Origin: Symbiodinium microadriaticum | Taxonomy: Eukaryota > Sar > Dinophyceae > Suessiales > Symbiodiniaceae | Direction of reading: 5' to 3' | Assembly: GCA_001939145.1 (NCBI GenBank) | Contig: LSRX01000705.1 | Coordinates: forward strand, 256,152 to 320,151 | Length of the DNA: 64,000 nucleotides | In this document: positions 1 through 10,102 of the stretch, one piece after another | How the letters are laid out: each line of letters starts with the position of its first letter | How positions within the stretch are numbered: position 1 is the stretch's first letter | The notes under the pieces: model-generated | The model's input: only the letters and a program-made list of their open reading frames with translations | The model's database searches: none | What the model was told of the DNA's origin: nothing | Position numbers and translations under genes: made by a program

Positions 1-1897
1 TGATTGAATGACAGCTTCCCTTTCTCACTGGGTCGCATGCTCTGCTCCGATGAAGCCAGCTGACCGGCCTGCAATGCAAGGGCAAAATGACAATGTGCTG
101 TTAGGTTCTTCAAAGTTTGATGTGATGTCCACGGCACTAGCCAATCAATAGTCTGCATGCAGCGGACAACCCAGGCAGCTTTCATTAAAGCAGCATGTTC
201 AGCCCAAGGCCCGGGCGAACTCTGATTGAAGAATGCTCCTTCCTGCAGTGCAGGAGCAATATGCTTGGTGCACGACATGGGAGCAAGCAATCGAATGCAT
301 CGGACAGTGCAGGCAGCTTTCATTTTACCAGCCAGTCGTAGCTTAAAAATCCAGCACGAAGCGCCGACGGGAGCCCTGCAAAGAGATCCATGTCTTGGGC
401 TATCAAAACTGCCTGAGCTGCCTATTATGTTGAAGTATTGTATCATCACGATGCCAGGACTCCCTCCGAATCGCCGAAGGGGCTCATCGGGAGGTTTCCC
501 CCCGCTTCTTTTCCTTCTCACTTCCCTCTCCTTCACGTTGCTCCTCGGGCTTGCTGCTGGAAGCCATAGCATCGGAACCTGCACGACATTGACTCGGCAA
601 AGAAATTCCCCACTCACAATCCACCAAAGGTTGAACCAGGCCTTGGGCGAGGTACTCGTCTCCCGGCGCATGGCAGTCGCACAAGCCGATCAACACTCTG
701 CCATCGCCTGCATCAAAACATGATCAGGAGCTCCCCACGAGACGATGCCAAATTCGGGCCTTCTGGGTTGTGCAACTGATCGAACATCTGGCCCAGAACC
801 TTCTGCTTCCTTGCACCAATGCTGCATACTTAAGTGTGATAACAATGGCATCGGAAGTATGAGATCCGGGCATGTCATCGTTGAGCCCCTCCCACCACTT
901 CTGCGGCACGGCCACGCAGTGCTTCTCCCCAATCTGGAGGACGACCTAGGTGGGATGATATGAATGAGCCCGACTAGCACAAGTGAGATTCCATTGAATA
1001 AGTCCGCGGCTTCCCCTTCGCGGGGACCCTTCTCCTCCCCCATCCCACCCTTCTTTCCTTTCTTCACCATTACCCTGCTGGACTTACTTATGTTATGATG
1101 CATGATGATGCGATGCCGTGCTGCTGCTTAGCTGACTTGAGCCCCCGGAATACAGGCATGAAGAGTTCTGCTCATGCCAGGCAATGAACAATCAGCAATG
1201 CAAAGAATCTTTCAGCAACAGCAACCCTCGCCTCGTCTGGATCACATGGCTCGACCAGCAGCACATGTCATGTCTGAACTTGTTCCGAAGATGCTACTGC
1301 TATGTCAGCAATTTGCTGTGGTCCATGTCCATGCGATCAGCATGTGTGAGCAATCTCGCCGATACAAGCAAACCTCTGACGACTTGCGCAAGCTCTTCCG
1401 CTTTTGGTCCACATGAGATTTCTGTTCTCATTGAGCTTACCTTAGGACACCTGCGTTATCATTTAACAGATGTGCCGCCCCAGCCAAACTCTCCACCTGA
1501 CTGTGTCTGCCGCACAGATCAGCTGCCAAGAGAGGCAACGTTAAATCAAAAACTCACATGATGCAAGTTTCAGTCTCACGGAATAAGTAAAATGACATTA
1601 AGAGTAGTGGTATTTCAAGATATATCGTATATCATAGGGGAGTTTAGGGTTAGGGTTTTTTCCGCGATTTAGGGTTTTTCCGACACGCAGAGATAATCCC
1701 AGGTCGCAGTCAATGCCTACGCATCATGAGCAAAATGCAAAGGTGGCATGAAAAGCAGACCGCATCGGTGAGTCACAAACTCAATACCCAGATAATCAAA
1801 GAAACCTGTGCTGCGACTGGCACCCAGCCGTTCACTTCAAGGGAACTCCCAGGGGCCCTAGCAAACCTGAGAGAGCACGCTCCTAGGAGATAGCACG
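1..1897. other. Intergenic sequence, no recognisable gene
   Basis: Several open frames of 60-165 codons overlap each other on both strands here, but none shows a domain, a credible start or protein-like composition, so none is called. A short telomere-type motif lies at 1646-1676 (TTTAGGG-like repeats interrupted by GCG). I see nothing else in this stretch. Confidence 0.6.
1646..1676 (+). repeat. Short TTTAGGG-type run
   Basis: Three imperfect TTTAGGG units. The same motif recurs sparsely up to 30 kb and very densely after it. TTTAGGG is the plant-type telomere repeat also used by dinoflagellates, but an internal run this short is interstitial, not a chromosome end. Confidence 0.6.
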
Positions 1898-2946
1898 TTA
1901 AAATCCAGGGAATGATGGCAAGGATCCCGAATGGACAGTGAGTTCTCCACTGCTCACACGATCCAACACATAGGCGTGGCGAATGCGTAAATGCCTGGTA
2001 CGCCAGCTTCCAGCTGACCCATTGAGCAAGTTGCTTGCCGCTTGGTTGTCGATATACAATATGACGGAGTAGAAGTTGCCGGTAGGATCTCTCGTAGCAT
2101 TGCTTCTGTCGACTGTACCAACAAAGCGCAATTGGATCCCTCTAACAATTCGGCCTCGCAGACCGACGTGGATACAATCGGTTGCTTCCCCGCTTTCCAC
2201 GTCACCGGGGTCTTACCGATCATTACTAGACTACAGCCGAAACTTTTACCCGCGTGTGGGGCATATGACGCATCGCTGTATCCAGACAGATCTACCTTGA
2301 ACCCCGCATAGTGCCTGGCAACCTGAGTCTCAACTGTCTCTGCGGTAGCTGTTGTGGTTTTGGTCTCTGTGGTGGCTGTTGTGGTTTTGGTCTCTGTGGT
2401 GGCTGTTGTGGTCTTGGTCTCTGTGGTAGCTGCGGCTTCAGTCTCTGCGGTGGCTTCGACCTTCAGCTTCAAGCCTGCTGTGGCATTCAGGTATGACATC
2501 ACCTTGAGGCCGACCCGGTAAACCTTAACCGGTCGTTTGGTGGTCATCGCGGCCATGTAGTTCGTGACATAGAGGATGTCAGGCCGAGTTCGATAGGCCA
2601 CCCATAGGCATTCTCCGGTGACCTTCTGGGCCATCACCAGCTCCAAGGAGTCGTAGTTTTCCTCCTCGAACGCCTCCTCGTCATCTTGAATCCATTCTTC
2701 AGGACAGGGCAACCCAGCGCTGACGTCCGTATCCAAACCGTGTAGGCGAACCAAGTTGGCAATGTAAGCTTCCTGGAACAAGGTGAAGATTTCACCCTCC
2801 TGTTTACAAGGAGCCAAGATCTTTACCATGATCCCCTTTGGAGGCTTCTTGTTAAGGTTGCAAAGTTGGGGCGAGTTGCCGCGGTGATTGGTGGTCCACC
2901 GTCCCGCACATGGTCCGTGAAAGGGCACCGCGCCGGTGGACCACAT
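1898..2946 (-). pseudogene. Ty1/copia relic: end of reverse transcriptase and RNase H
   Basis: Read on the minus strand, the frame beginning near 2820 encodes the end of a copia reverse transcriptase/connection region (motif RTRPDILYVTNYMA), then RNase H (GYSDASYAPHAGKSFGC and STSVCEAEL). A frameshift near 2100-2200 moves the rest (DNQAAS, WRTRHLRIRHAY) into another frame. The YVDD palm, integrase and gag are absent, so the copy is 5'-truncated. A 27-bp minisatellite has expanded between the connection and RNase H. It lies head-to-head with the plus-strand copia element that starts about 450 bp away, and the two are not close copies. Not functional as it stands. Confidence 0.8.
2330..2460 (-). 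repeat. 27-bp minisatellite inside copia relic
   Basis: Three to four near-perfect tandem copies of a 27-bp unit containing GGTCTCTGTGGTGGCTG. In the minus-strand frame each unit reads TETKTTTAT, so the array extends the protein by a Thr-rich spacer without breaking frame. Degenerate half-units continue to about 2460. Confidence 0.8.
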
Positions 2947-3404
2947 TCACTCCGCTCGTCCACCGAACCGTTCGGCCTGAGCACTCTCACCTCTGACGAG
3001 CGTGATCTCGTTGATCGTCATACGGGTTTGTGTGCTCGCATGATGTGGCTTCATGCGCTTTCCACCGCCGGGAGGCGTGTGCACCACAACCCATCGGATG
3101 GAACATCCATGGTGGCATTCATGTTGGAGCAACCACAGTCTGTTGAGCAACATGTGGTTCCAGGCGATTGAGCTTTGAGTAGCGGTAGCGCCCTGTCGTT
3201 TTGGAATACCCCATTGTGACAAACTTACGCTGACGAGGCTGGTTTGTTTGAGGTGCATTTCCGTCAAGGTCCGTTGGGGCACGCGGGCGATAAACCCACA
3301 ACTGTTGGCACAAACTTACCCGACCTTGGAGACTTGCAAGGGTTAGAGGGTGAGGTGTCGCAGGTTTGTTGTAGTGCCGACAATGGGCCGACAACCGTGT
3401 TTCT
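2947..3404. other. Junction between two copia sequences
   Basis: No domain is recognisable on either strand. The stretch separates the 5' break of the minus-strand copia relic from the first recognisable integrase sequence of the plus-strand element, and may hold decayed gag or protease sequence of either. No long terminal repeat or primer-binding site could be identified. Confidence 0.4.
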
Positions 3405-3407
3405 CCA

Positions 3408-3983
3408 GTGTGGGCGCCCGGGTTTGTTCAAGCCATCGTGTACGCACTCCAACGTTGGCCGTGTTACCGCCTCATGAAGTTCACCCAAGCGGATTGGGAA
3501 CAGCATGTGGCAAACAATCAAGTGCCATATCGCCGAGATTGTGCAGTTTGCGTTCACGGTGCCGGAAACGGCCGCCGCCACCAAGGTGTAGTTCACCCGG
3601 ATGTGTGTTGCATGTCAGCTGACATCGCCAGGCCCATCCGTGTGAAGGGCAACGACCCCGAAAGTCGCAACCACCGACCAGCCACGTTCAAGTACTTCCT
3701 CGCGGTGTCGTACCGCTTCCCGCGGCTCAAAGGAGCGAAGGAGGAGTCAGACCCCACCAAAACCGACGGGTTTGATGATGCAGCACTCCTCCCGGGAGGG
3801 ACGGACGACCTCGCAGATGAAGCCCTTCCACTAGCAGAAGGCGCCCCGAGCGAGCATTACGAGGAATCCCTGTACGAGGCAAGTTTGACGGAGGAGGAAG
3901 CGGAAGACGAAGGAGCTGAAGGGCCCCGAGAGTTTGCAGCTAAAGTCGTCGAAGAGCATCCTTGGGAGTCTGACAGGTGTTGA
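3408..3983 (+). pseudogene. Copia integrase: zinc-binding region and start of core
   Basis: The segment WPCYRLMKFTQADWEQH and the CxxC of DCAVCVHG resemble the GAG-pre-integrase/HHCC zinc-binding region of copia integrases. CCMSADIARPIRV then supplies the first aspartate of the DDE catalytic triad. An acidic insert follows (about residues 105-190, rich in Glu and Asp), and the frame ends at 3983. Integrase inserts retroelement cDNA into the chromosome. The rest of the core continues in another frame immediately downstream, so this is a broken piece of one protein. Confidence 0.75.
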
Positions 3984-4440
3984 GCTGCAAAAACCACCAG
4001 ACATGGCGAGGCTGGTGTTTGCAGTGCCACTTCACACAAACAACGGTGATGATACCCTAAATGCTCTTCAGCAGGTGTACATCTCCCTAAGGTCCTTACA
4101 CCTTCCCGTGCTCCGTTTCCACACAGACCGTAGTCGTGAGTTCTTCAACAGGAAGACTCGAGCTTGGTACCACGAGCGTGGAGTACGCACAACAACGACA
4201 GAAGGGGACGTGCCGCAGCAAAACGGTTCCGCGGAGAACACTGTGCGCTGGCTCAAAGCCCGAGCCCGAACCCTTCTCACCTCTGGCGAGGTTGACTCTT
4301 CCTTGTGGCCTTGTGCTATCATGACAGCTGCAGCTCAGCAACGGGCACAACAGCTGGGAATGAAGTCCAAGCTTGCCATCCAATTTGGGGGGAAGTGTTC
4401 TGTAAAGCGAAAGTTTTTTTTAGCAAGAAGGGTGATTTGG
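3961..4440 (+). pseudogene. Copia integrase core
   Basis: Contains VLRFHTDRSREFF (second catalytic Asp) and PQQNGSAENTVRWLKARAR (catalytic Glu), a textbook copia integrase core. It follows the previous block after a frameshift near 3985 and passes to a third frame near 4390. With the aspartate in the previous block the full D,D,E triad is present, so the damage is to the frame, not the active site. Confidence 0.85.
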
Positions 4441-4781
4441 AAGATAGATGGGTTGAAGGTAAGTATATGGGGTTGTCACCATCTGTGAATGATGGCCACA
4501 TCGTGTTGTGCGGCGATGGTGTTGGCAACTGCTTTGTGCAAACGCTCCATGTTCGAACCCGCCTTGTTTCTCCAGATCCACCGCCCTCGCAGTTTGTAGG
4601 AGACTCGCTTGAGGAGGAGCACTCAGCACCTCCGCGCAGGGTCCGTGGGAAGCGTTCCTCTGGTGAGAGACCTGACCACGTTGTTGCACCCATGCCGCCG
4701 CCAGCAGAAGCTCCACACCCGGAAGGGTTTGTGCCACTTGTTGAGGAGGAGTCGGCCCGTGTAGCGCGTTTGAGGTTGTAA
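4389..4781 (+). pseudogene. Copia integrase C-terminal region
   Basis: VFCKAKVFFSKKGDLEDRW, then EGKYMGLSPSV and GHIVLCGDG, match the small beta-rich domain after the copia integrase core (pattern G.vy.k.k.....l..rw..g.y.G.s). A proline- and glutamate-rich spacer follows and ends at a TAA (4779-4781). The same frame reopens directly after that stop, which suggests a point nonsense change. Confidence 0.7.
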
Positions 4782-5360
4782 GACTTGGAAGTTTTCGCAA
4801 AGGAGCTTATCGAGGACGACTGGGACTTCGATGGAGCGTTGTGGGTGTTAGCCGAAGTGAGCAGAGCAGCGCCAGAGCTGCAACACAAAGCTGGGTTGTA
4901 CCGCCACGGCGGTCGCGTAGGAGTTTTAGGGAGCACCGCAGATAAGCCTTGGCTGACAGAGCTTATGATTCTGGTGCTTTCCGCAGTTGCGCCCACAGCA
5001 GAGTACACTTCGCTTTGGTTGTCTAACTCCACTGCTCAACCCGTGCACACCGACCACCACAACCTGCAAGGGTCCACAAACACTCCCCTTGAAGCTCCCG
5101 CCTAACGGAGGGGACTTGTGGATCGCGCTCAAGTCTGGTGACTTGGTGAGTGGTTCTGTAGAGGAGAGGGTAGAAGGCAAAGGCAGGCGTTGGTTAGGGA
5201 CAACTCACAAGTTAGAACCAGGTAAGCCCTTTTTCTTGGACCCTACTCGCCGCCACGCTACCACTCCCTGGAAGGGTGAGAGAGCAGTGCTGGTAGCCTA
5301 CACTGTCAACACGTTGGGCAAAGAACTAGAGCACGAGTGTCAAGGCCTTGAGGCTTTAGG
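4782..5360 (+). pseudogene. 2OG-Fe(II) oxygenase-like domain within the copia polyprotein
   Basis: Between integrase and reverse transcriptase lies a domain foreign to ordinary copia elements. It reads W-x2-L...HGG...P-L...EYTSLWLSNS, then VHTDHHN (His 5046-5048, Asp 5052-5054), NGGDLWIALKSGD, LEPGKPFFLDPTRRH (His 5254-5256) and GERAVLVAYTVN (Arg 5281-5283). HxD, a distal His and an Arg nine residues later are the iron and 2-oxoglutarate ligands of this superfamily. One frameshift near 5085 separates HxD from the distal His. TET/JBP-like, AlkB-like or another branch cannot be told apart by eye. If functional in intact relatives it might act on nucleic acid; that is inference. A plain cupin fold without chemistry is the alternative. 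Confidence 0.55.
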
Positions 5361-5900
5361 TTTTCCACTCCCTGCGTCGGCGCGTTTACCGCTGACCGAG
5401 CAGCAAGACGTGAGACGTCTAGACGCGTTTGACTGTTTCGAAGAAGAGCCCCTTCAGGAGGTAGAAGTACGTCACCCTGACGGGCAGACTCCAGGGTTAG
5501 CGTGTGGGAGTGTGCTTAAAGGCGGAGGTTGGAAAGAAACCCAAGCCGTAGAAGCAGGCACTGTAGAGCTAGAGGTGTCGTGGAACCTAAAGCACACCCC
5601 AGACCAGCAGCGAACACAGTCGCAACACGCACTGCTGGCTTGCCAGCCAGACACCGAAGCACAGGTTGAGGAGGAGGAGGAGGAGGAGGGCGTAAGTGAA
5701 GACTCCTTACGTGAGCAGCCTGTTCTTTGGGAGCTGTGGGCTCCACACCCGCAAACAGGCGAGCAGCTGTGTGGACTCCGGTCTGACAACTCGGACGCGA
5801 GTGAAGCGCGCGCGCTTTACAAGTCTGAGCCTGTGTACACTCCAAACGTAGAGCTGTTGCTTGACGGGTTGCAAGAGCCGCTGCATGTAGTCCACACGGT
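5361..5900 (+). pseudogene. Acidic linker of the copia polyprotein
   Basis: A continuous frame links the oxygenase-like domain to the reverse transcriptase. It is rich in Glu, Gln and Pro, includes a run of consecutive glutamates around 5667-5690, and has no recognisable fold. The run is encoded by GAG triplets and has probably grown by slippage. Confidence 0.5.
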
Positions 5901-6985
5901 GGATCCCCGAGATGCAGAGCAATGCATCGAGAAGTGGATGCCGTCCATTCACAAAGAAATCGGTGTCATCGAGAAAGCTGCGCGGCGCTTGCCTCCTGCA
6001 TGGTTCGTTCGGGAGGTTGGCTAAAGTTCCGCCCAAGTTCGTGTTCACCGTGAAGCCACCAGACCCTGCCGAGGGGGAAGCTTCCCTCGCTTCCCGGAAG
6101 GGTCAAGCCTACCACAAGCGCAAGGCTCGCTTGGTTGCTCGCGGCAACCACACCCCGGGAACAAGGTCTGAAGTCTACGCTGGTGCTGCTGCAGAGACAC
6201 TCCGTTGTTTCGTGGTCATCAGCTCAAAAAGGCGCTGGTGCATGGGTCTCTAGATGTGACCTCAGCCTTCCTGCTGACCCCCATCCCGCAAGGCAGAGGC
6301 TTTCCAGTGCTTGCTCTCACGCCGCCTAGGTTGGAGACTAGGTTTGGCAGAGGGAAGGGGAGCTTTGGATCCTCACGCCCGCCGTGTACGGTCTGAGGGA
6401 GTCGCCTATGCTGTGGTCAGACTTCAGGGACTGCCAACTGGTGGCGTATTGTTCGCACCTCTGACGGGGTAGTCGTAGGAGGGTTGCTTACCTACGTTGA
6501 CGACTTTTTGCTTGCAGGCAGTACAGAGGTGATCGCAGCTTTGGCTACTGCCATCCAGGGCATCTGGAAAACGACGCCTCTCGCACTTGCCACCGCAGAG
6601 CACCCGCTGAGGTTTCTAGGGGTTGAAATCCTAGTGCAGGGTTCTGGGTCTGTGTTGTCGCAGCAAGCTTACGCCGAAGAACTGCTGCGTGTCAACGACG
6701 TGAAGCCCACTGCACTGGGTAAGGTTCCCTGTCCACGAGACCTTGTCTCCTTCGACACTCTCTTGACGGACGAGTCTCCAACCGAGGAGACCGTCCGGAC
6801 AGCTCAGAGGCTAACAGGAGAGATCCTGTGGCTGAGCCAACGCACCCGGCCAGACTTGGCCTTTATATATACAGCCTACGTTTTTGCTTCGCTCAGCACG
6901 AAGGCACCGCAACGGGCCATTCGCATCGCAGAAAAGGCGCTTGCGTGTGTGCAGCGTACCAAGGCGCTAGCTCTCACCGCTGACG
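5901..6985 (+). pseudogene. Copia reverse transcriptase (YVDD)
   Basis: The domain starts with DAEQCIEKWMPSIHKEI. After a frameshift near 6010 come VPPKFVFTVKPP and KRKARLVARGNHT; after a second near 6200 comes LDVTSAFLLTPIPQG; then TYVDDFLLAGS with the catalytic YVDD at 6493-6504. FLGVEI and TGEILWLSQRTRPDLAF follow as in copia thumb/connection regions. It copies element RNA into cDNA. The span 6300-6480 is poorly conserved and has stops in every frame. Catalytic residues are intact but the protein cannot be made from one frame. Confidence 0.85.
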
Positions 6986-7380
6986 CGGATGACACAGGAT
7001 TGATCGCGTACAGTGATGCCAGCTACGCAGTGGGTGGTTTTCTTTCACGGGTCGCCGGTGTGCTGGCGTTCAGCACGTCACCCTCAGCACCGCAGAACCA
7101 GAGCTTGTTGCTGGCCTTGACGCTGTAGTTGCCCTTCAGTCAGCAGAGGCCATGCTGAGCGAGTTCGGGGCTTCTAGCTTCGACAAGACTTTGAGAGTTG
7201 ACTCACAGTCTGCACTGGCCATCGCCATTGGCCAAGGGTCTTGGCGAACCCGCCACCTAAGGATGCGCGCCAACTACCTTCGAGAGCAGTACGAGAGCGG
7301 TGAGATCATTCCCGTCTACTGTCCAGGCGTTGAGCAGGCCGCAGACCTTCTGACTAAGGCACTCCCATCTGCGAGGATCC
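6986..7380 (+). pseudogene. Copia RNase H
   Basis: LIAYSDASYAVGG carries the RNase H aspartate. A frameshift near 7120 follows; then LRVDSQSALAIAIGQGSW, RTRHLRMRANYLREQ and EQAADLLTKALPSARI close the domain as in copia polyproteins. The role is removal of the RNA template during reverse transcription. Length and motif spacing are ordinary for the family. Confidence 0.85.
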
Positions 7381-8089
7381 TTGAGCTCGCAGCCATTTGG
7401 GGCTTGCTTGAGTATGTCACATCTCGGCCGGCGGAAGCTCAGGCCTGCAGTGAAGCCCGAACTGTGCGTTCAGGAACTGTGGCGCAGCAAGGCTTGCAGC
7501 TGAGTACTCTTGCTGTGGTGTTAGCCTTGTTTCAGGTTGTAGGTGCTTCCAGCCAGTCCACAGACGAGGACGAGGACTTGTCTCTCCCCGTGTCACTCGA
7601 TGCAGATTTGATGCTGGCAGTGTCCATCATCTGCATTGGTGTCTGCTTCAATGCAGTGTGGGAGTTCTTGAGGTGGTGCTTTCAAGGTGTCATCTCCCGC
7701 CGAGAGGCAGGGACAGCTGTATCGTCCCTGAGCCCTCGCAAGGCACGCAAGTTACAGCGCCTTCGAGATCAAAACCGCACAGGCCATCCAGGCCGAGATC
7801 TCTGCACGTGAGGAAGCAGCAAGCTCGCAGTCCGTTGCTGCAGCGTCCAAACGCCGCCCCTCGCAAACAACTCGTGCCGGGCGTGAACAGGCAGGTGGAG
7901 CTCCAACGTGCTACTTTGCAACACCTGAGGGGACCACGCTCCACCGCACTAAGACCTGTTCCACGTTGGCAAACTCGCACAGGTTTGTCGAGTTTCAAGT
8001 GTGCCAGCAGTGCCACAGGAGCGCTGCTGACCACACGCAGCACAGCACAGGGTAGGAACCACGCCACCCTGACAGGTCGGACTTCTTAG
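7381..8089 (+). pseudogene. C-terminal hydrophobic tail of the copia polyprotein
   Basis: Copia proteins normally end soon after the DLLTKAL motif. Here the same frame continues to 7811 with two hydrophobic stretches that could cross a membrane (LSTLAVVLALFQVVGASS, then LMLAVSIICIGVCFNAVW), separated by an acidic loop and followed by an Arg/Lys-rich segment. A different frame carries coding-like sequence to 8087 with CxxC (VCQQCHRS near 8000). I do not recognise the tail. Envelope-like function is possible but unsupported. Confidence 0.5.
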
Positions 8090-8529
8090 TGACCTCTGGC
8101 GCCTTTTTTTCCCAGGTCAGGGCAGGTGGTGTCGTCGCCCTGACGGGTTGGACCTACACAGTAGCAAGTAGGTCGCAGCTCCCTGGCGGGGCTGCGAATA
8201 AGGAGGAGTGCTGAAGTGCATGCTTCCTGTTGCAGCTCATGCCATATGTACATGTTCATTTTTCCATGTGCTCGTAGGCCCAAGCACAGAGTGGTCTTGA
8301 GCATGCTTTTCAATTCACATGTATCATAGTTGTAGGTGCCAAGTCCAATGTAGCACAGACTTCACAGACTTTCGTTGTGCGTGTAAAAACTCCGCCCGTT
8401 GAGTGAGCCATGGCAGGTCTTAGGGAGCGTGAGACAAGGGAATTAGCTACTGCACTTGTGTCTACCCCTCAGCCTGCTGGTCCACTCCCGCAGTTTTGAT
8501 TATAGAATCAGGGGCGCTCCCTGATCTCA
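8090..8529. other. Intergenic, possible 3' flank of the copia element
   Basis: No coding signal, no clear LTR and no polypurine tract were found. Nothing else seen. Confidence 0.4.
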
Positions 8530-9085
8530 GGGATTGGAGCTTGGCGCCGAATGCAAGCTTCAGCGACTTCGAGCAGACCGAATTTCAGCTTCATCGCATT
8601 CGAGCGCCAAATTTCGGCGTCAGGCACATTTTCGGCGCAGGCTGGAGGCAGACCGAATTTAAGCCTCAGCGAGTTCGAGCGCCGTCAGGCACATTTTCGG
8701 CTTCAGCCTGGGGGCAGACCGAATTTAAGCTTCAGCGATTCCGAACGCCGAATTTCGGCGTCGGGCACATTTTCGGCGTCAGGCACATTTTCTGCTTTGA
8801 GGCCGTCGCAGGGCTCAGGTAGCCCCTCGCACATTCGGACAGAGGACCAATATCGGCGCCGAATTTAGGCGTCAAGAGCATTTCAGGCGTCAGGCACTGG
8901 TGAGCCGACTTTAGGCTTCAGCGCCGAATTTAGGCGTCAGGACCATTTTCGGCTTCATTCGTTTGCCGGATCGAATATCGGCGTCGAGTTTGAGCCTCAG
9001 CCGAATTTCGGCTTCAGCCAGCACCGACCGAATTTAGACGCCGAATTTATTAAGCTTCAGAATTTAAGCTTCAGGGGGGGGACGA
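8530..9085. repeat. Degenerate GAATTT/GGCGTCAGGCA repeat field
   Basis: About 550 bp built from scrambled short blocks: CCGAATTTCGGC, AATTTAGGC, GGCGTCAGGCACATTTTC, AAGCTTCAGCG and CGAGCGCC. The blocks recur more than a dozen times in changing order, with loose 60-70 bp periodicity in the first half (e.g. 8575-8770). Open frames here only reflect the repeats. Confidence 0.75.
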
Positions 9086-9689
9086 AACCGGGACCCACTT
9101 CCCCGGTCCCTGATCTCAAGTGCAATCGCCAGCAGACCATATTGGAGTTGGTCATGTTTTTGGGGGTGGACCAAGTGTAGCCCGCCAAGAGTCTTATAAG
9201 TGTAATCCCAAGTAGCATGGCAAAAGCCATGATTTCGAGCACAATCGCGGTTATTCTGGGAACTCGCAATCATGGCTCTTGCCGGGACTGATGCAGCGGA
9301 TAGATGACGATCGCCAATGACATAAACAAAGCTCACTGTCCAAGCTTATTCTTGCAACATAGTCAGGCGAACAGCGCAAGAATTTCACTCTTTGCCCAGT
9401 CCAACACAAGTGAGGTTGGTGTATGAAGTTCTCGGCTACTTTTTGCTTGGTCGCCCAGCAGTCCGCGACAAGCTTACAACTGTGCAGCGGCTTCGGTGCT
9501 ATCACTGCAAGTTTATTCTTTCTGATGTGTACTTTCTAGCCGCTACTCTTCTATGCCGCAGTGGCAGACGACAGCCAACATCACGGTGCGAATGTGCAGC
9601 GTGCAAAGTTTTGTGGCATCTACGTGTCACATACATGTTTTTTGGCCCCTCGCCGCTCGCATTCCACTGCAACCTGCTGTCCGCTCCCA
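9086..9689. other. Intergenic or intronic sequence
   Basis: No recognisable protein. The plus-strand frame of the downstream coding block stays open back to 9392, but before about 9690 its translation is not protein-like, so it is treated as intron or upstream sequence. Confidence 0.4.
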
Positions 9690-10102
9690 CAGGAGATGAG
9701 ACGGTCAACAATCGCACGGTCGAGGTCTGGCAAGAAATGCGCCGGTTGTTCGAAGAAGATTTGGGGGGGCGCTGGGATCTCTATGTCGTGCAAATGCTGC
9801 CATGTAGTTGGCGGGAGTTTCTGGTGGCGACGCGCAAGCACGCCAACGTTCCAGAATTAGGCGACATACAGTGGTTGACACCTGCGCGGAGGCAGGTTGT
9901 ACGATTGTTTGATGTTGAAACGGTGCGGCTACAGGAAGTTGCACGCTGGGTACACCATTTTGGCTTACGAGAACAGTTTGCCGCTCTGAGTGGTGCTGCG
10001 CAGAAGCAGGTGGTTGATAGCATCAGGCTGTTCCCCAGTCTGAAGAAGGATGCGATGCAGAATGTTTTCCGGAGAGCGGCGGTGGACCATCAACAGGATT
10101 AA
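9690..10102 (+). CDS. Hypothetical protein, C-terminal exon
   Basis: About 137 codons with even composition and a clean stop (TAA at 10100-10102). Predicted largely helical and charged, with segments such as VEVWQEMRRLFEEDLGGRW, LTPARRQVVRLFDVET and KKDAMQNVFRRAAVDHQQD. A plausible acceptor lies just upstream (CCCACAG followed by GAGATGAGACG), consistent with the dinoflagellate AG|G habit. The frame is open further upstream, but that part looks non-coding. I do not recognise the family, and no signal peptide or membrane segment is visible. It could be the last exon of a longer gene. Confidence 0.5.

Larger units (their letters stand above)
3405..8089 (+). mobile_element. Ty1/copia-like retroelement, frameshifted
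   Basis: The domain order on the plus strand is integrase zinc-binding region, integrase core, integrase C-terminus, an oxygenase-like domain, an acidic linker, reverse transcriptase with YVDD, RNase H, and a hydrophobic tail. Integrase before reverse transcriptase is the copia order. At least five frameshifts or stops break the frame (near 3985, 4395, 4780, 5085, 6010-6200 and 7110-7150), so the copy is dead unless some breaks are introns. No gag, protease or LTRs were recognised. Catalytic residues are largely retained, so decay is recent. Confidence 0.85.

Noticed and set aside
226-1561. Overlapping open frames of 60-165 codons near the start
   Set aside because: No domain, poor composition, non-ATG starts, and equal openness on both strands.
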